Shown piece by piece: positions 9,484 to 21,567 of a stretch of 64,000 nucleotides of DNA. Both the position numbers and the translations under genes were made by a program. Every line of letters begins with the position of its first letter. Position 1 is the stretch's first letter. The stretch is from Turnera subulata (taxonomy: Eukaryota > Streptophyta > Magnoliopsida > Malpighiales > Passifloraceae): positions 1 to 64,000 of the forward strand of contig JAKUCV010002887.1 in assembly GCA_028386065.3 (NCBI GenBank), in the 5' to 3' direction. Under the pieces are notes generated by a model that was given only the letters and a program-made list of their open reading frames with translations, made no database searches and was not told where the DNA came from.

Positions 9484-11861
9484 ATGAAGGATACAAAGCC
9501 AAACCCTGTTCATCTTCAACGGTCCAATGAGATAAAAATCGATAAGGAGCGTTGTTACATGATTTATTTCAAGGGTCATATTGGCAAAGATGATGTTACC
9601 GGGAATAGGGTTTGTGGGCTTGGTGTGGCTATATGTGCGCGCGAGAAAGGCAGTCCCATATTGTTCAAGACAGGGAAGCTTATGAAGGAGGTCGAATATG
9701 GGTTGACTGAAAAAGCTGCAGACTTGATGGCTTTGATTGAAGGGCTTCAAGCAGCACTTGGCTTGGGGATCAAAAGAGTCACCTTTATGTGCCATGATCA
9801 CTTGCTTTATCTATGGGTATGCTTGTTTGACCTGTCATCCTTCTTATAGTTTCCATTCTATATGCATGTATGTCTTGATAAAGTCGAAGGCTTGTTCTTT
9901 TACTGATTTGGCAGTTAATCTGTGGAAAGAAATTCAAATGCCAGAGTTTTTTGAACCTCTAGGTATAGGGTAATTTGAATTATATCCAATAATGGTTCAG
10001 CTGATTGTTATAAGTTTAGTTTGTAAATCGAGTTCTTTTGTTAAAAAAAAAAAAACCATACCAAACATGATAGTTGATTTTGCAATTCATTCAAATCATA
10101 AGTTATTAGTGAAGTGAATTTATTTCACTTATGAATTTTGTAATACCAAATGGGTTGTTTTTCCTCAAAGAGGACTACTTGGCAGGGTCAATGGCTCGAT
10201 TTCTCTCGTAAAACACACTAGAGTACTTGTCACTGATAGCTCGGAAGACATCGTCAGGAATTCACTTGGCAGACTTGACAATTTTTACATGGTTTAGAAC
10301 TCACAATTAGAATTCCCTATTTGTCTAAGTTTAGAACTCACAATTAGAATTCCCTACTTGGCTTGGTCCTCAATAAGTCACCTTCATATGTCATGATAAC
10401 TGGCTGGTGAGCTTAATTATTAATATTGGCTTTGATTGTATCCATTCCTAGTATGTTTGCTTGATATAATTTTTAAGGCTTGTTCTTGATTTTGATTTGG
10501 CGTGCAATTGATGGGGGCGAGATTCATACTGGAAACGGACTTCAGGGTGGAGGAAAATTTAGTGTTTTTCCTCACAAAGAATACTCTCCAGGATCAATAG
10601 TCAATTGGCGTTTTTTTCCATTCTATGTTTGCATTTCTAATGTCCTCGGAACATGGAGATGCTTCATACTCATGTATCGAAGATGTAGGTCACAGAGAAG
10701 GAAAATTCTGGAAGGAGCAAGATTGTAGTATTGCTTTCGGAGGTGGCTCTTCTTGGGAAAAAGTTCACGTATTTCAGGCCATCTCTTACCACCGTAGAAA
10801 GTTGCGATGTTGCTATTAAACTTGCAAGGGATGCCAAACAAGCTGAAATCGTAGAAGCTGGCTCTTCCAAGAGGTCTAAGAGTGTAAAGCTGGATAGGAA
10901 AGAGACCTGTCGAATATGTTTTGAAGAGATAAAAATCGAGAAAATGTTTTCTATTGATGTTTGCAGGCATAAGTATTGCTTCTCTTGCATGAAACGGCAT
11001 GTGAAAGACAAGTTTCTTCAAGGAATGCTGCCTAAATGCCCTCACCTAGGCTGTAATTCGAAGGTGAAAATTGATAGTTGCTCAAATTTCTTTGCACCTG
11101 AATTGGTTGAAATAATGAGAGAGCGGATCAAGGAGGCTGCAATTCCTGTTTCGGAGAAAGTTTACTGTCCAAATCCGAAGTGCTCAGTATTAATGTCAAA
11201 GAGGGATCTGAAGCAGAAGAGCGGATCTGCTAATTGGGGACAATGTGTAAAATGCAGTCTCTATTTCTGTGTCAATTGCAAGATACCTTGGCACTACAAC
11301 ATGACTTGCAACGACTACAAAATATCAAACCCTTATCCGCAGCAAGATGCAAGCCTGAGGTCTATGGCTAAGCAGAGACTATGGCGTCAGTGCATTCAAT
11401 GCAGTCATATGATCGAACTTGCTGAAGGCTGCTTCCATATTACCTGCAGGTACTTCAACTTCTGGTCTCCAACTTCCTGTATTATGGCTACTTCTAGCTT
11501 ATTCAGAGAATTCGAGAATGTGATCACTTTCTAGAAATGAAGTATGGTGCTTTGATTTTAAAAAGTTCTGTCAAACTAGTTTAGCTTTTAAGTGAACTTT
11601 GCTTGATATTGTTGTGAGTAATCTAATTCTATCTGCAGACCTGAGGGGATGGCTTTATTATTATTATTATTATTATTTTAAATCTCCCCCTGTGCTTGCT
11701 ACTCTGTTTTTATCATTAAACAAAGTGTGTTGTGCTATATATTTCGCATGTGCAGATGTGGATACCAGTTCTGTTATAGGTGTGGAGCAGAGTATAAAGA
11801 CAAAGCAACGACCTGCAAGTGTCCGCTGTGGGATGAGCGCTACATCATTCGGGGGCGGTGA
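9484..11861 (+). CDS. RNase H-like/RBR E3 ubiquitin ligase, copy A (3 exons, 399 aa)
   Basis: A RING-between-RING E3 ligase, which passes ubiquitin from an E2 through a RING2 cysteine to substrate. Exons are 9484-9816, 10689-11449 and 11756-11861; GT-AG borders and phases agree over 400 codons. Residues 1-111 form an RNase H-like fold (YFKGH, GLGVAIC, AADLMALIEGLQAAL) without the usual DGxS aspartate, so it is probably non-catalytic. RING1 starts near residue 185 (CRICFEE, CRHKYCFSC), the IBR follows, and RING2 has WRQCIQCSHMIELAEGCFHITC, then CGYQFCYRCG across the last intron. The candidate active-site Cys is in EGCFH. This architecture is known from RSL1-like plant RBR proteins; the exact orthologue is not assigned. 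A duplicated TATA-like CTATAAG lies upstream. Tandem to copies B, X and C. Confidence 0.88.
9779..10688 (+). repeat. Duplicated segment within intron 1 of RBR copy A
   Basis: The intron repeats itself. The exon 1 end AGTCACCTTTATGTGCCATG (9778) is echoed at about 10377 (AGTCACCTTCATATGTCATG). GGCTTGTTCTTTTACTGATT (9889) is echoed at 10478, and a CCTCA(A)AAGA...GGATCAATGG block near 10163 recurs near 10570. It is a diverged tandem duplication that includes a relic of the exon 1 end. A separate 38-bp direct repeat (AGAACTCACAATTAGAATTC) lies at 10292-10357. Confidence 0.55.
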
Positions 11862-12020
11862 TCCACTTGTAGCATTTCCCGGAGTAGCATAACTCCAATA
11901 TTGAAGTTCTACTGCACATATTTTTTTTTTTTGCTCACCATCCTTCTCTCCAAGTGTGATCCACTTGGAGCATTTATTGGGGTAGCATAACTCTGTTGAA
12001 GTTCTACTGTATATAGCGTG
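11858..12020 (+). repeat. Direct repeat in the 3' UTR of RBR copy A
   Basis: TGATCCACTTGTAGCATTTC at 11859 and TGATCCACTTGGAGCATTTA about 98 bp later each lead into GTAGCATAACTC and TTGAAGTTCTACTG. The first copy is shared with the 3' UTR of copy B, so the second arose in A only. Confidence 0.65.
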
Positions 12021-13019
12021 GCTCTGCGTCCTCCTTCCCTTGTCTGAAACCAAAAAGGGATGCCATCTTTTATGGTTGGGAGAATGTGGACTTCTGGCAA
12101 TGTCAAACCTTGCCTCAGTTGGGCCAGCCATATTCTCTGTTTTTTGCAGCGTATACTATCATGTTGAAACTTTATATATTTCCTCATAGTTGTTTCGTCT
12201 AACAATGTCAAGAAAAAAGAAAACAATTTGCTCATGATCATAACAATTTTAGGAAGGGATATGTAAATTCAGCTTTTATTTTTCATCTTAGAAACGACTA
12301 ATTTTGCTTCAAAAAACTTTCTTTTTCTTGCTGAGAGAATTATATCTGCGCGGTAGTTTTCCTAAATCTAAATTGAATTTTATTATTTTTGAAAACTAGA
12401 TTCATTGAAGTGTCTTAAATTGATCCAACTTGCTCCCCTTGTAAATTAGTACAACGGCAGCCGAATCCATCATAAACAGCCCACGACTTGCATTAATCAG
12501 TAATCACTGCAACTACTTTTTCGGCTTCCAAGATCATTTCTTCCTACAGGGTCTTTTAAGAACCTCTCGGTTTCCTCGAGTCTCCTCGAGCCTTGAATAA
12601 GAGAATGAAACATCATAGAGACATAGACTATTTGAGTAAATATTCTTCGTATATTGATCACCACCATCGTATGCACACATAGTATAATGGCAACATAATA
12701 TCACGCCAAGATAATATCACACCAAATATCCGAAGTAATTGCGATCCTTGAATTACTGCAGTTGACTCCAACATATGCAATCACTACACTTTTACTTTCC
12801 TTGTATAATTCTCCTTGTACAGCAGCTGCAAAAGTGTAACTCCAACACTAACTCTATCACAACTCTCTCATATAGACAACAACAATAGCACTCTATCCAT
12901 TCCTTAGTGTTTATCTGTTAATTCTGAGCCGTTCAAATAAACCTGGGTCACCTTTGTGGAATTATACATGGCACGTAGAGGTAGCTAGGGTAGGGGATAG
13001 GACTTAGAGGAACGAGACC
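12021..13019. other. Intergenic region between RBR copies A and B
   Basis: Downstream flank of A and upstream flank of B. No gene, repeat or RNA signature was recognised. Confidence 0.6.
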
Positions 13020-14920
13020 ATGGCTGAAACCTCGAAGCAGACAGCTTCAGCGCCAAAAGGTAACGATGAAGGGGTGCAGATTCTTATGAGTGCTCCAAAT
13101 ATCGACAAGCATGGTTGTTACCGGGTTCACTCCAAGGGGCATGTGAGGTCCTATGGTACCGGGGTTTCGTTTTGCGAGTTTGATATGGCCATATGCGAAC
13201 CTAAGAAACATGAGCCCATATTCAAAATATGCCTGCCTACGAAGATTCGTCGCTCTAGGATTACCGAATTAGCTGCGGACTTGTTAGCTTTGAATGGAGG
13301 GCTTCAAGTAGCTCTTGCCTTGGGCATCAAAAGTGTCACCTATATGTGCCAAGATCACTTGCTTTATCAATTGGTATGCTCGCTTGTTTCTTCAGCAATC
13401 ATCCCTTAATGTTTTCCATTGTGTGGATAAAAGTTTTAATTAATAAAGTTTAACTCGATTTATCTCTGGACGAGCTTATTTGTCGTTGATAGTGTGTTTT
13501 GATTTTATTCATTGCATGTTAGTTTGATGTGGCTTTTAAAGCTTGCGGTTGATTTTCATTTCTCCTGAAATTGATGGAAAGAAAATCAAACTCCCTGGTG
13601 AAAAATAGAATTTGTGAAACTCCTCCCCAGGATGAAATCAGTTTTTTGTTTGGTAATCCAAGATTAATTAAGGCTTTCCTCAAAGTTGAATACTCCGCAG
13701 GATCAATGTTCCATTGGTGTTTTTCCAGTACCATGTTTACATTTTTAATATCCTTAGTAGATAGAGATGCTTCATATATGTGTCTCTAAAATGTAGGTTA
13801 AAAATGAGGGAGAACCTGAGCGGAGCATTGCGGTATTTGTTACTGAGGTGGCCCTTGTTGAGAAACAGTTCACATATTGCAGGCCATTTCTTACCACTCC
13901 AGAAATAAACAATGCTGCTCTTAAGTTTGAAAAGGATGCCAAACAAGCTCAAATCACGTTGCCAGCAGCACCTAGGAAGGAGACTTGTCGAATATGTTTC
14001 GGAGTGACGAAAAAGGAGAACATGTTTTCCATTGATGCTTGCAGTCATAAGTATTGCTTCTCTTGTTTGAAACGGCATGTCAAGGAGAAGTTTCTTCAAG
14101 AAATGCTGGCTAAATGCCCTCACGAAAGCTGTAACTCAACAGTGACAATTGATAGTTGCTCAAACTTCTTTGCACCCGAATGGGTTGAAATGATGAGGGA
14201 GCGCATAAAGGAAGCGACGATACCTGCTTCTGACAAAATTTATTGTCCAAATCCGAGGTGCTCAGCATTAATGTCAAAGAGGGATCTGCAGCAGAAGAGC
14301 GAAAATGCTAATTGGAGACAATGCCTAAAATGCAGTCTCTATTTCTGTATTAATTGCAAGGTACCTTGGCACTACAAGAAGACTTGCAATGACTACAAAA
14401 TATCAAATCCTTATCCAGATCAGGATGCAAGCATTAGGTCTATGGCTAAGCAGAGACTATGGCGCCAGTGCGTTCAATGCAGTCATATGATCGAACTTGC
14501 TGAAGGCTGCTACCATATTACCTGCAGGTACTTCAAATTCTCTCCTGCCAGAATATAAAATTGCTCTCGAACTTACTGCATTGTCGTTACTCCTAGCTGG
14601 TTCAAAAAAATTTTGAGAATGTGACTTTCTTGTAATGAAATTACGGAGCTTCTGGTTTTAAAAAGTTTTGTTAAGCTACAGATAACTTTTAAGTTAACTT
14701 TGCTTGATGTTATTGTGAATCTACTTGTATGTGTAGACATGATGAGGGATGGCTTTATTGTTTATATTAATTTTGCCCTTGTGCTTATTACTCATGTTTT
14801 TGCTACATGAGCAGATGTGGATACCAGTTCTGTTATAGGTGTGGAAAAGAGTATAAAAATAAAGCAGCAACCTGCAAGTGTCCACTGTGGGATGAACGCT
14901 ACATCATTCGGGGGCGGTGA
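13020..14920 (+). CDS. RNase H-like/RBR E3 ubiquitin ligase, copy B (3 exons, 396 aa)
   Basis: Tandem paralogue of copy A with the same architecture. Exons are 13020-13373, 13797-14527 and 14815-14920, all GT-AG, 397 codons with stop. The RNase H-like N-terminus (GCYRVHSKGH, AADLLALNGGLQVAL) again lacks the catalytic aspartate pattern. RING1 is CRICFG...CSHKYCFSC, then the IBR (CLKCSLYFCINC), then RING2 WRQCVQCSHMIELAEGCYHITC and CGYQFCYRCG, with the candidate catalytic Cys in EGCYH. Start context is GACCATGGCTG, near ideal. The 423-bp first intron is half the size of A's because it lacks A's internal duplication. Substrates and partner E2 are unknown. It appears intact. Confidence 0.88.
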
Positions 14921-14929
14921 TCGACTTGT

Positions 14930-15288
14930 AGCATTTCCCGGAGTAGCATAACTCCAATATTGAAGTTCTACTGCACATATTTTTTTTTGCTCACCATCCT
15001 TCTCTCCTTTTCTAAAACCAAAAGGGATGCCATTTTTCATGTGGATAATGTGGATTTTTGGCCGTGTCAAACTCGCCCGAGCTGGGGCAGACATGTTCTC
15101 TGTTTTTGCAGTATCCGTTATTTCAGTTTGTTCATCTCATCTCTGGACTACCGCTTTTATCTAAAGTAGCTTGTTCATGAACAATTATCTGCCAGCCTAT
15201 ATATGTAGTGAAGTCATTTTCATCTACCAGTAGCATTTGTTCTATAGCGCAATACCACACTGCACGGATTGGATATCAAAATTAACTA
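14930..15288. other. 3' flank of RBR copy B
   Basis: 3' UTR similar to copy A (GTAGCATTTCCCGGAGTAGC near 14929) and then intergenic DNA without recognised features. Confidence 0.6.
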
Positions 15289-15902
15289 TTGACATTATTC
15301 CAATCGAGAAGCACACTATACCATTTCACTTCGGGAGGTATATGTGCAGTAGGTGATGGACTTAATAGAGGCCGAAATGTCCCTAACTGTTGGAAGCCGA
15401 GCTCTGAGCCTTTGTACCTCCCAGACAAGAAGAAATTAAGGAAAACAATCAAGGGAGATCGAGTTCCTGTATCATTGGGTGAGCTTCATTATTAATAATG
15501 GTCCTCATTGTAGGCTTTGCATGTTATCTCGATATAGTTTTCCAAAGCTTGTATTTGATCTTATTTGCGTGCAATTGATGGAAATAAATCAAATTGCCTA
15601 TTGGAAAACTGGACATATACTTCACGAACCTTCTTGGTTGGAAAGTGTAAGTTTTAGTAATTGAAAGGTTACAGCTTTCACACACAGAGAATACTCTGCA
15701 GGATCAATGGTCGACTGGTACTTTTTTTCTTTTTTCTTTAGCGTACTATCTTTACATTTTTAAGGTCCTTAGAAGATAAAGATGGTTCACATATGTCTCT
15801 CTAAACATAGGGAAAACCCTATTAATTGCATGCAGCAAAGCACATATATTGCAGTCCATCTCTTTCCACCGCATAAAATAGCATTGTTGCTATTAAACTG
15901 GC

Positions 15903-15960
15903 AAAGGAAGCAAAGGAGCTTTTATATCAAAAAAAAAAAAAAAAAGGAAGCGAAGGAGCT
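15903..15960 (+). mobile_element. Minimal retro-insertion: 8 bp plus 17 A, with target duplication
   Basis: AAAGGAAGCAAAGGAGCT (15903-15920) and AAAGGAAGCGAAGGAGCT (ending 15960) flank TTTATATC and a run of 17 A. This is the signature of target-primed reverse transcription that stopped almost at once. The target duplication is 15 bp or more, with one mismatch. Confidence 0.75.
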
Positions 15961-16214
15961 CATATCAGTTATCACTTCGCTTTATAGAAGCTGGCTTTTA
16001 CAAGAGGGCCGAGACCATAGAGCTAGATAGGAAGGAGACATGTCGGATATGTTATGAAGACGTTGAAACTTTTTTTTTTTTGGTAAACAAGTGGATATAA
16101 AGATTACATCAAAAAGTCCCTTAGGACTTAGTGCCCCAGAGGCATCAAGTAACAGTTGGTTTTGACAGCAGCGAGGTGCATCAGATAGCGTGATGAGCCC
16201 CGGACGGAGGGAGA

Positions 16215-16805
16215 TGTTAGGAAAACTCGGGTAAATTTCCCACTACAACAAACTAGTGAATTGAATTGATTCGATAATTCTCAGGAAAGATGGCCTAGCC
16301 TATCTCCTTAGACAGAATTATCATTTCAAGATAAATCCCCAGGAAAAAATGGAGGAACAGTGGTTCACTTAAAACCCAGCCTCCTAGACAAGACTCACTT
16401 GCACAGTATTTTAATTCACAATCTATACCCGACAAAGGCGGCTTAGCCGGCCAACAAATAGAACAAGGCGGCTTTGCCAGCCAACAAATAGAACAAGGCG
16501 GCTTTGCAGCTTAGCCGGCCAATGTTGAATACTAAACAAATAAACAAATGCGAAAATAAAGGCGGAATAATAAAAGAAGAACACACTCAAAAATTGATAA
16601 CGGAGTTCGACCAATTTTGCCTATGTCTCCGGAGCACTGCTCTTTTAATAGGAGAAGAGTTAGTACAATTATTAGGATACAATGTACTCAAAATTTTGGG
16701 ATGATTCCAAAGGGATGTGAGGGGTCTTATTTATAGCCTTTTCCAACCCCTCACTCCCACTTTCTAATAGATGTGGGATACAAAACACCAGATTACTATT
16801 CAACA
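16215..16805 (-). repeat. 3' LTR of Copia element 1
   Basis: Pairs with 20986-21567. It holds about three imperfect 30-bp units built on AAGGCGGCTTAGCCGGCCAA (16435-16523); this copy is about 9 bp longer than its partner there. Confidence 0.9.
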
Positions 16806-16899
16806 ATCTCCACTTTGGTATTTTTGTAGTCCCACCAGACCTCTATCTTCTCAACCATACAAAGAACAGTGCTTTCAACTTGCGCCATCTGGCGCCAAC

Positions 16900-19800
16900 T
16901 CAAATATGCAGGATATTGACCAAGTCTAAACAATGTTTAAACTTGGCCCTTGTCACCACCTTGGTCATCATATTTGCAGGATTCTCCTTAGTCAAAATCT
17001 TCTGGAGAACTATCTCCTCTTCTTCGAGAATTTCCCGCACAAAATGATAGCGAATATCAATGTGCTTCGTCCGTGCATGGAAAACTTGATTCTTTGCTAA
17101 ATGAATAGCACTCTGACTGTCAGAATATACCACAAGTTGTTTCTGACCAACTCCCAAGTCTTTTAGCAACCCATGAAGCCAAATTGCCTCCTTCACAGCT
17201 TCTGTAATAGCCATATACTCTGCCTCCGTTGTAGACAAAGCCACCGTGGACTGTAAAGTGGACTTCCAAGTAATAGGGGCTTTTGCTAAAGTGAAAAAAT
17301 AACCCGTCATCGATCTTCGCTTATCCAAATCTCCAGCATAGTCAGAATCACAATATCTAACCACTCCTTGACCAAGTGATTCATCCCGCTTAAACATTAA
17401 GCCAACATCTACGGTATCTTTGATATACTGAAGAATCCATTTCACAGCTTGCCAATGACCTCTGCCAGGATCATGCATGTATCTACTCACAACACTAACA
17501 GCTTGTGAAATATCCGGTCTCGTACACACCATTGCATACATCAAGCTTCCGACTACATTGGCATAAGGGACTCTTGCCATGTACTCTCGTTCTTCATCTG
17601 TCTGCGGAGATAACTGGCTGCTAAGCTTCAAATGAGGAGCAAGTGGAGTACCTACAGGTTTTGACCCTTCATTCATGCCAAAATGTTGTAGTACTTTCTT
17701 CAAATACTCCTTTTGTGTCAGCCAAAGCTTGCCTCCCTCTCTATCGCTGTTTATCTCCATGCCGAGAATCTTCTTGGCCTTTTCCAAATCCTTCTTCTCG
17801 AACTCTCTACTCAACTGAGCCTTCAACTTGTCAATTTCAACTTGGCTCTTTGCAGCTATTAGCATATCATCAACGTATAAGAGTAGATAGATGCAGGACC
17901 CTTCTTGTAGTCTTCTCAAATACACACAATGGTCGTATTTGCTCCTTGTGTACTTCTAACCCAACATAAACTTGTCAAATCGTTTGTACCACTGTCTTGG
18001 TGATTGCTTCAAACCGTGCAACGACTTGTCTAGTTTGCACACCCAATTTTCTTTACCAACAGCTTTGTATCCATCGGGCTGAGTCATATAGATTTCCTCC
18101 TTTAAGTCACCGTGTAAGAACGCGGTCTTCACATCAAGTTGAGCTAGCTCCGAATTCAATTGTGCTACCAAGGCCAACAGAATTCTAATGGAGGAATGCT
18201 TCACCACTAGAGAAAATACCTCATTATAATCAATTCCCTCCTTCTGAGCGCAGCCTTTAGCCACCAATCTTGTCTTGTAGCGAACATTATTCTTGTCAGG
18301 AAATCCTTCTTTCTTAGCAAATACCCATTTTCATCCAATTGCCTTCTTTTCCTTCGGTAGTTGTGTCAACTTCCATGTCTTGTTCTTCTGAAGAGATTCC
18401 ATCTCCTCCCCCATTGCCTCTTTCAAACTACTGCTTTCAGAACTCCGAATGGCTTCTAAAAAATTGGAAGGAACATCATCAACGACTGGATGTGCATAGG
18501 CCACCGTTTCAATGAGACGTTCTGGTTTTCTCCTTTCTCGTCTTGGTCTACTAGTGGCAATTGACTCGAACTGCTGCGTAGGTTCTTGGGCCGAAATCTC
18601 TTCTTCATCTGACTCTTCCTCTATCAATGGAGAGTCATCATTGGTGCTCTTAGCTGAAATCACCATAGTAGGCTCAAACTCCACCTGCTTTGATACACAC
18701 TCCACCTGTTGTGAAGTACCATCAGCTTCTTCTGGATTTACATTAGTCAACATGGCAGATTCATCAAAGGTAACATCCCTGCTGATAATAGTCTTCTTTG
18801 CCTCTAGACACCAAAGACGGTATCCCTTCACTCCCTCATTAAGACCCATAAATAGAGCCTTCTTTGCTTGTGGATCTAACTTTGATTCATTCACAGGGTA
18901 GTATGCAGTGGAGCCAAACACACGCAAAGAATCATAATCTGTAGCAGGTTTTCCAGACCATACCTCCAAAGGGGTCTTGCCACCTAAAGCAGAATATGAC
19001 AACCGATTAACAAGATGTTGAGCATATATCACAGCCTCAGCCCAAAAATTTCTGCCTAGCCCAGTATTAGACAGCATACAACGAACTTTTTCCACCAATG
19101 TCTTGTTCATACGCTCTGACACCCCGTTCTGCTGTGGTATTTTTCTGACTGTGAAGTTCCGAACTATGCCACAATCTTGGCATATCTTCAAGAAAGGATC
19201 ACTCGTATATTCTCCACCATTGTCTGTTCGTAGAACTTTAATCTTCCTTCCTGTCTGGTTTTCAAACTGAGTTTTCATTTAAGGAAAATCCCAAGCACCT
19301 CATCCTTCTTCTTCATTGTAAACACCCACACTCTTCTAGAAAAATCATCAAAAAAAGTGACAAAATAGTGTCTACCTCCAAGGGATGGAGTGTTGGCAGG
19401 TCCCCACACATCTGAATGAACATAGTCTAAAATTCTCTTGGTATCATGGATAGCAATGCCAAACTTCACTCTTCGTTGCTTTCCCAGAACACAATGCTCA
19501 CAAAATTCCAATTTGCAAGTCTTCGTACCTTTCAACAATCCCTGCTTGGCAAGAATCTGCAAGGATTTTTCACCAGCATGTCCCAAACGCATATGCCACA
19601 GTTTTGTTGCCTCTGCATCCTTCTTGCATCCAAAAGTTACTGCTGCAACTGCCCCAATTACTGTACTACTTGATAGTAATACAGATTTTTCTTCCTCACA
19701 CTTTTAACATCACCAATGCTCCTGATGTTGCTTTAAGAATTCCATCTCGAATAGTGACAACTAGGCCTTTTGATTCTAAGGCCCCTAAAGAAATGAGATT

Positions 19801-20914
19801 CTTCTTCAACTCTGGAACATATCGAACATCTCTCAAAATTCTGGTGGATCCATCATGATTTTTCAGCTTGATTGAACCTATCCCAACTGTTTTACATGGA
19901 TTGTCATTGCCCATGAAAACAACCCCGCCATTGAGCTCTTCAAGGTCAAAGAACCATTCCCGAATGGGGCACATATGGTAGGTGCAACCAGAATCCAAAA
20001 TCCACTCATCAACATGTGATGTTGAAGGTGAAGCAACTAAAGAAGTGTCTGACTCTGCATCACTCTTGCATTCTGCAACATTTGCATCTTGTGGAGTCTT
20101 TCCCTTCTTTTCAACTTCGGACAGTCTTTCTTCCAATGCCCTTTCTCATGACAAAAGGCACACTCATCTTTGGCAACTTTGCTTCTTGACTTGGATCTTC
20201 CTCTTCTCCCCTTTGACTGGCCTTGCTGTCGTCCTCTAGCCACTAACGCTTCATCTTCTGCAGGTGCTTTGTTCTTCACTTTATCTTGTTGTCTCAGCTC
20301 GTGACTATACAAAGCGGAACATACAGTCTCCAATGATACATTCTCCTTCCCATGAAGTAAAGTAGTCTCCAGGTGCTCGAATTCATCGAGAAGAGAAGAT
20401 AACAGCATCAAAGCCAAGTCTTCATCTTCAAATATAACATCTAAATTGAACAGGTCTGCTACTAATTTTTTAAACAGAGTAATGTGTTCATTCATCGTAG
20501 AACCTGGTCGATACTGGAACCGGAATAATCTCTTCTTCATTAGAAGCTTATTTTGACCACTTTTCTTCAAGAAAGTGTCTTCCATAGTTTGTGTGCAGAA
20601 ACTTCATTTTTGAATGCATATTTCTGCTCCCTGGACAAGCATGATCGAATTGTTCCGCACGCCAACTTGTTTACGTCGGCCCACTCCTTGTTACTGATAT
20701 CGTCAGGTTTCTCTTCTTCAACAGCAATATCAAGTCCCTGCTGGAATAGCGAGTCAAGGACCTCACACTGCCACATGCCAAAATGACCGGTACCATCAAA
20801 TATCTCCACAGCAAGCTTCAAACTAGATACTAGGATCCTCGACCATCTGGATGTGGAAGTCATCTCTCCTGACTGTGTACCTGATGAAGCCTGTTTTGAA
20901 CCTGCTTCTACCAT
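16900..20914 (-). pseudogene. Copia gag-pol remnant
   Basis: The Copia order gag, protease, integrase, RT, RNase H is readable but split. Gag lies at 20037-20914, with zinc knuckle CAFCHEKGHWKKDC, protease with WILDSGCTYHM near 20000, GAG-pre-integrase/integrase at 18331-19592 (DNGGEYTS, RKIPQQNGVSERMN), and RT/RNase H at 16900-18267 ([27 protein letters not shown]). Reading-frame changes occur near 20575, 20090, between 19696 and 19592, and near 19276. In-frame stops lie near 18331 and 17956. It cannot make a full polyprotein. Confidence 0.9.
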
Positions 20915-20971
20915 TACAAAATCAAAAGATAGTATTCAACAATTTCAAATAGCCCAAAGGACGAACCTTCA

Positions 20972-20983
20972 GCTCCGCTACCA
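20972..20983 (-). promoter_or_regulatory. Primer-binding site of Copia element 1
   Basis: TGGTAGCGGAGC on the minus strand, two bases from the 5' LTR. It resembles the common initiator-Met site TGGTATCAGAGC but differs at three positions. The same 12-mer is used by the other two LTR elements in this window. Confidence 0.8.
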
Positions 20984-20985
20984 CT

Positions 20986-21567
20986 TGTTGGGGAAACTCG
21001 GGTAAATTTCCCACTACAACAAACTAGTGAATTGAACTGATTCGATAATTCCCAAGAAAGATGGCCTAGCCTATCTCCTTAGACAGAATTATCATTCCAA
21101 GATAAATCCCCAGGAAAGACTGGAGGAACAGTGGTTCACTTAAAACCCAGCCTCCTAGACAGGACTCACTTGCACAGTATTTTAATTCACAATCTATACC
21201 CGACAAAGGCGGCTTAGCCGGCCAACAAATAGAACAAGGCGGCTTTGCCAGCCAACAAAGAGATAAGGCGGCTTAGCCAGCCAATGTTGAATACTAAACA
21301 AATAAACAAATGCGAAAATAAAGGCGGAATAATAAAAGAAGAACACACTCAAAAATTGATAACGGAGTTCGGCCAATTTTACCTACTTCTCCGGAGCACT
21401 GCTCTTTTAATAGGAGAAGAGTTAGTACAATTGTTAAGATACAATGTACTCAAAATTTTGGGATGATTCCAAAGGGATGTGAGGGATCTTATTTATAGCC
21501 TTTTCCAATCCCTCACTCCCACTTTCTAATAGATGTGGGATACAAAACACCACATTACTATTCAACA
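20986..21567 (-). repeat. 5' LTR of Copia element 1
   Basis: TG...CA ended, 582 bp, partner of 16215-16805. It contains the same GGCGGC/GCCGGC minisatellite (21206-21285) in a shorter form. Confidence 0.9.

Larger units (their letters stand above)
16215..21567 (-). mobile_element. Degenerate Ty1/Copia LTR retrotransposon (5.35 kb)
   Basis: Minus-strand element. 5' LTR 20986-21567, 3' LTR 16215-16805, both TG...CA. Flanks GGAGA (16210-16214) and GAAGA (21568-21572) make an imperfect 5-bp target duplication. The primer-binding site is two bases inside the 5' LTR and a purine tract (AAAGTGGAGAT) abuts the 3' LTR. It lies inside the LINE at 16071-22499. LTRs differ at many positions by eye and coding is broken, so it is older than the Copia element at 31729. 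Confidence 0.92.

Noticed and set aside
9910..9970. Possible extra exon of RBR A after TTTGGCAG
   Set aside because: It ends in an in-frame TAG, and joining exon 1 directly to 10689 gives a phase-correct protein matching copy B.
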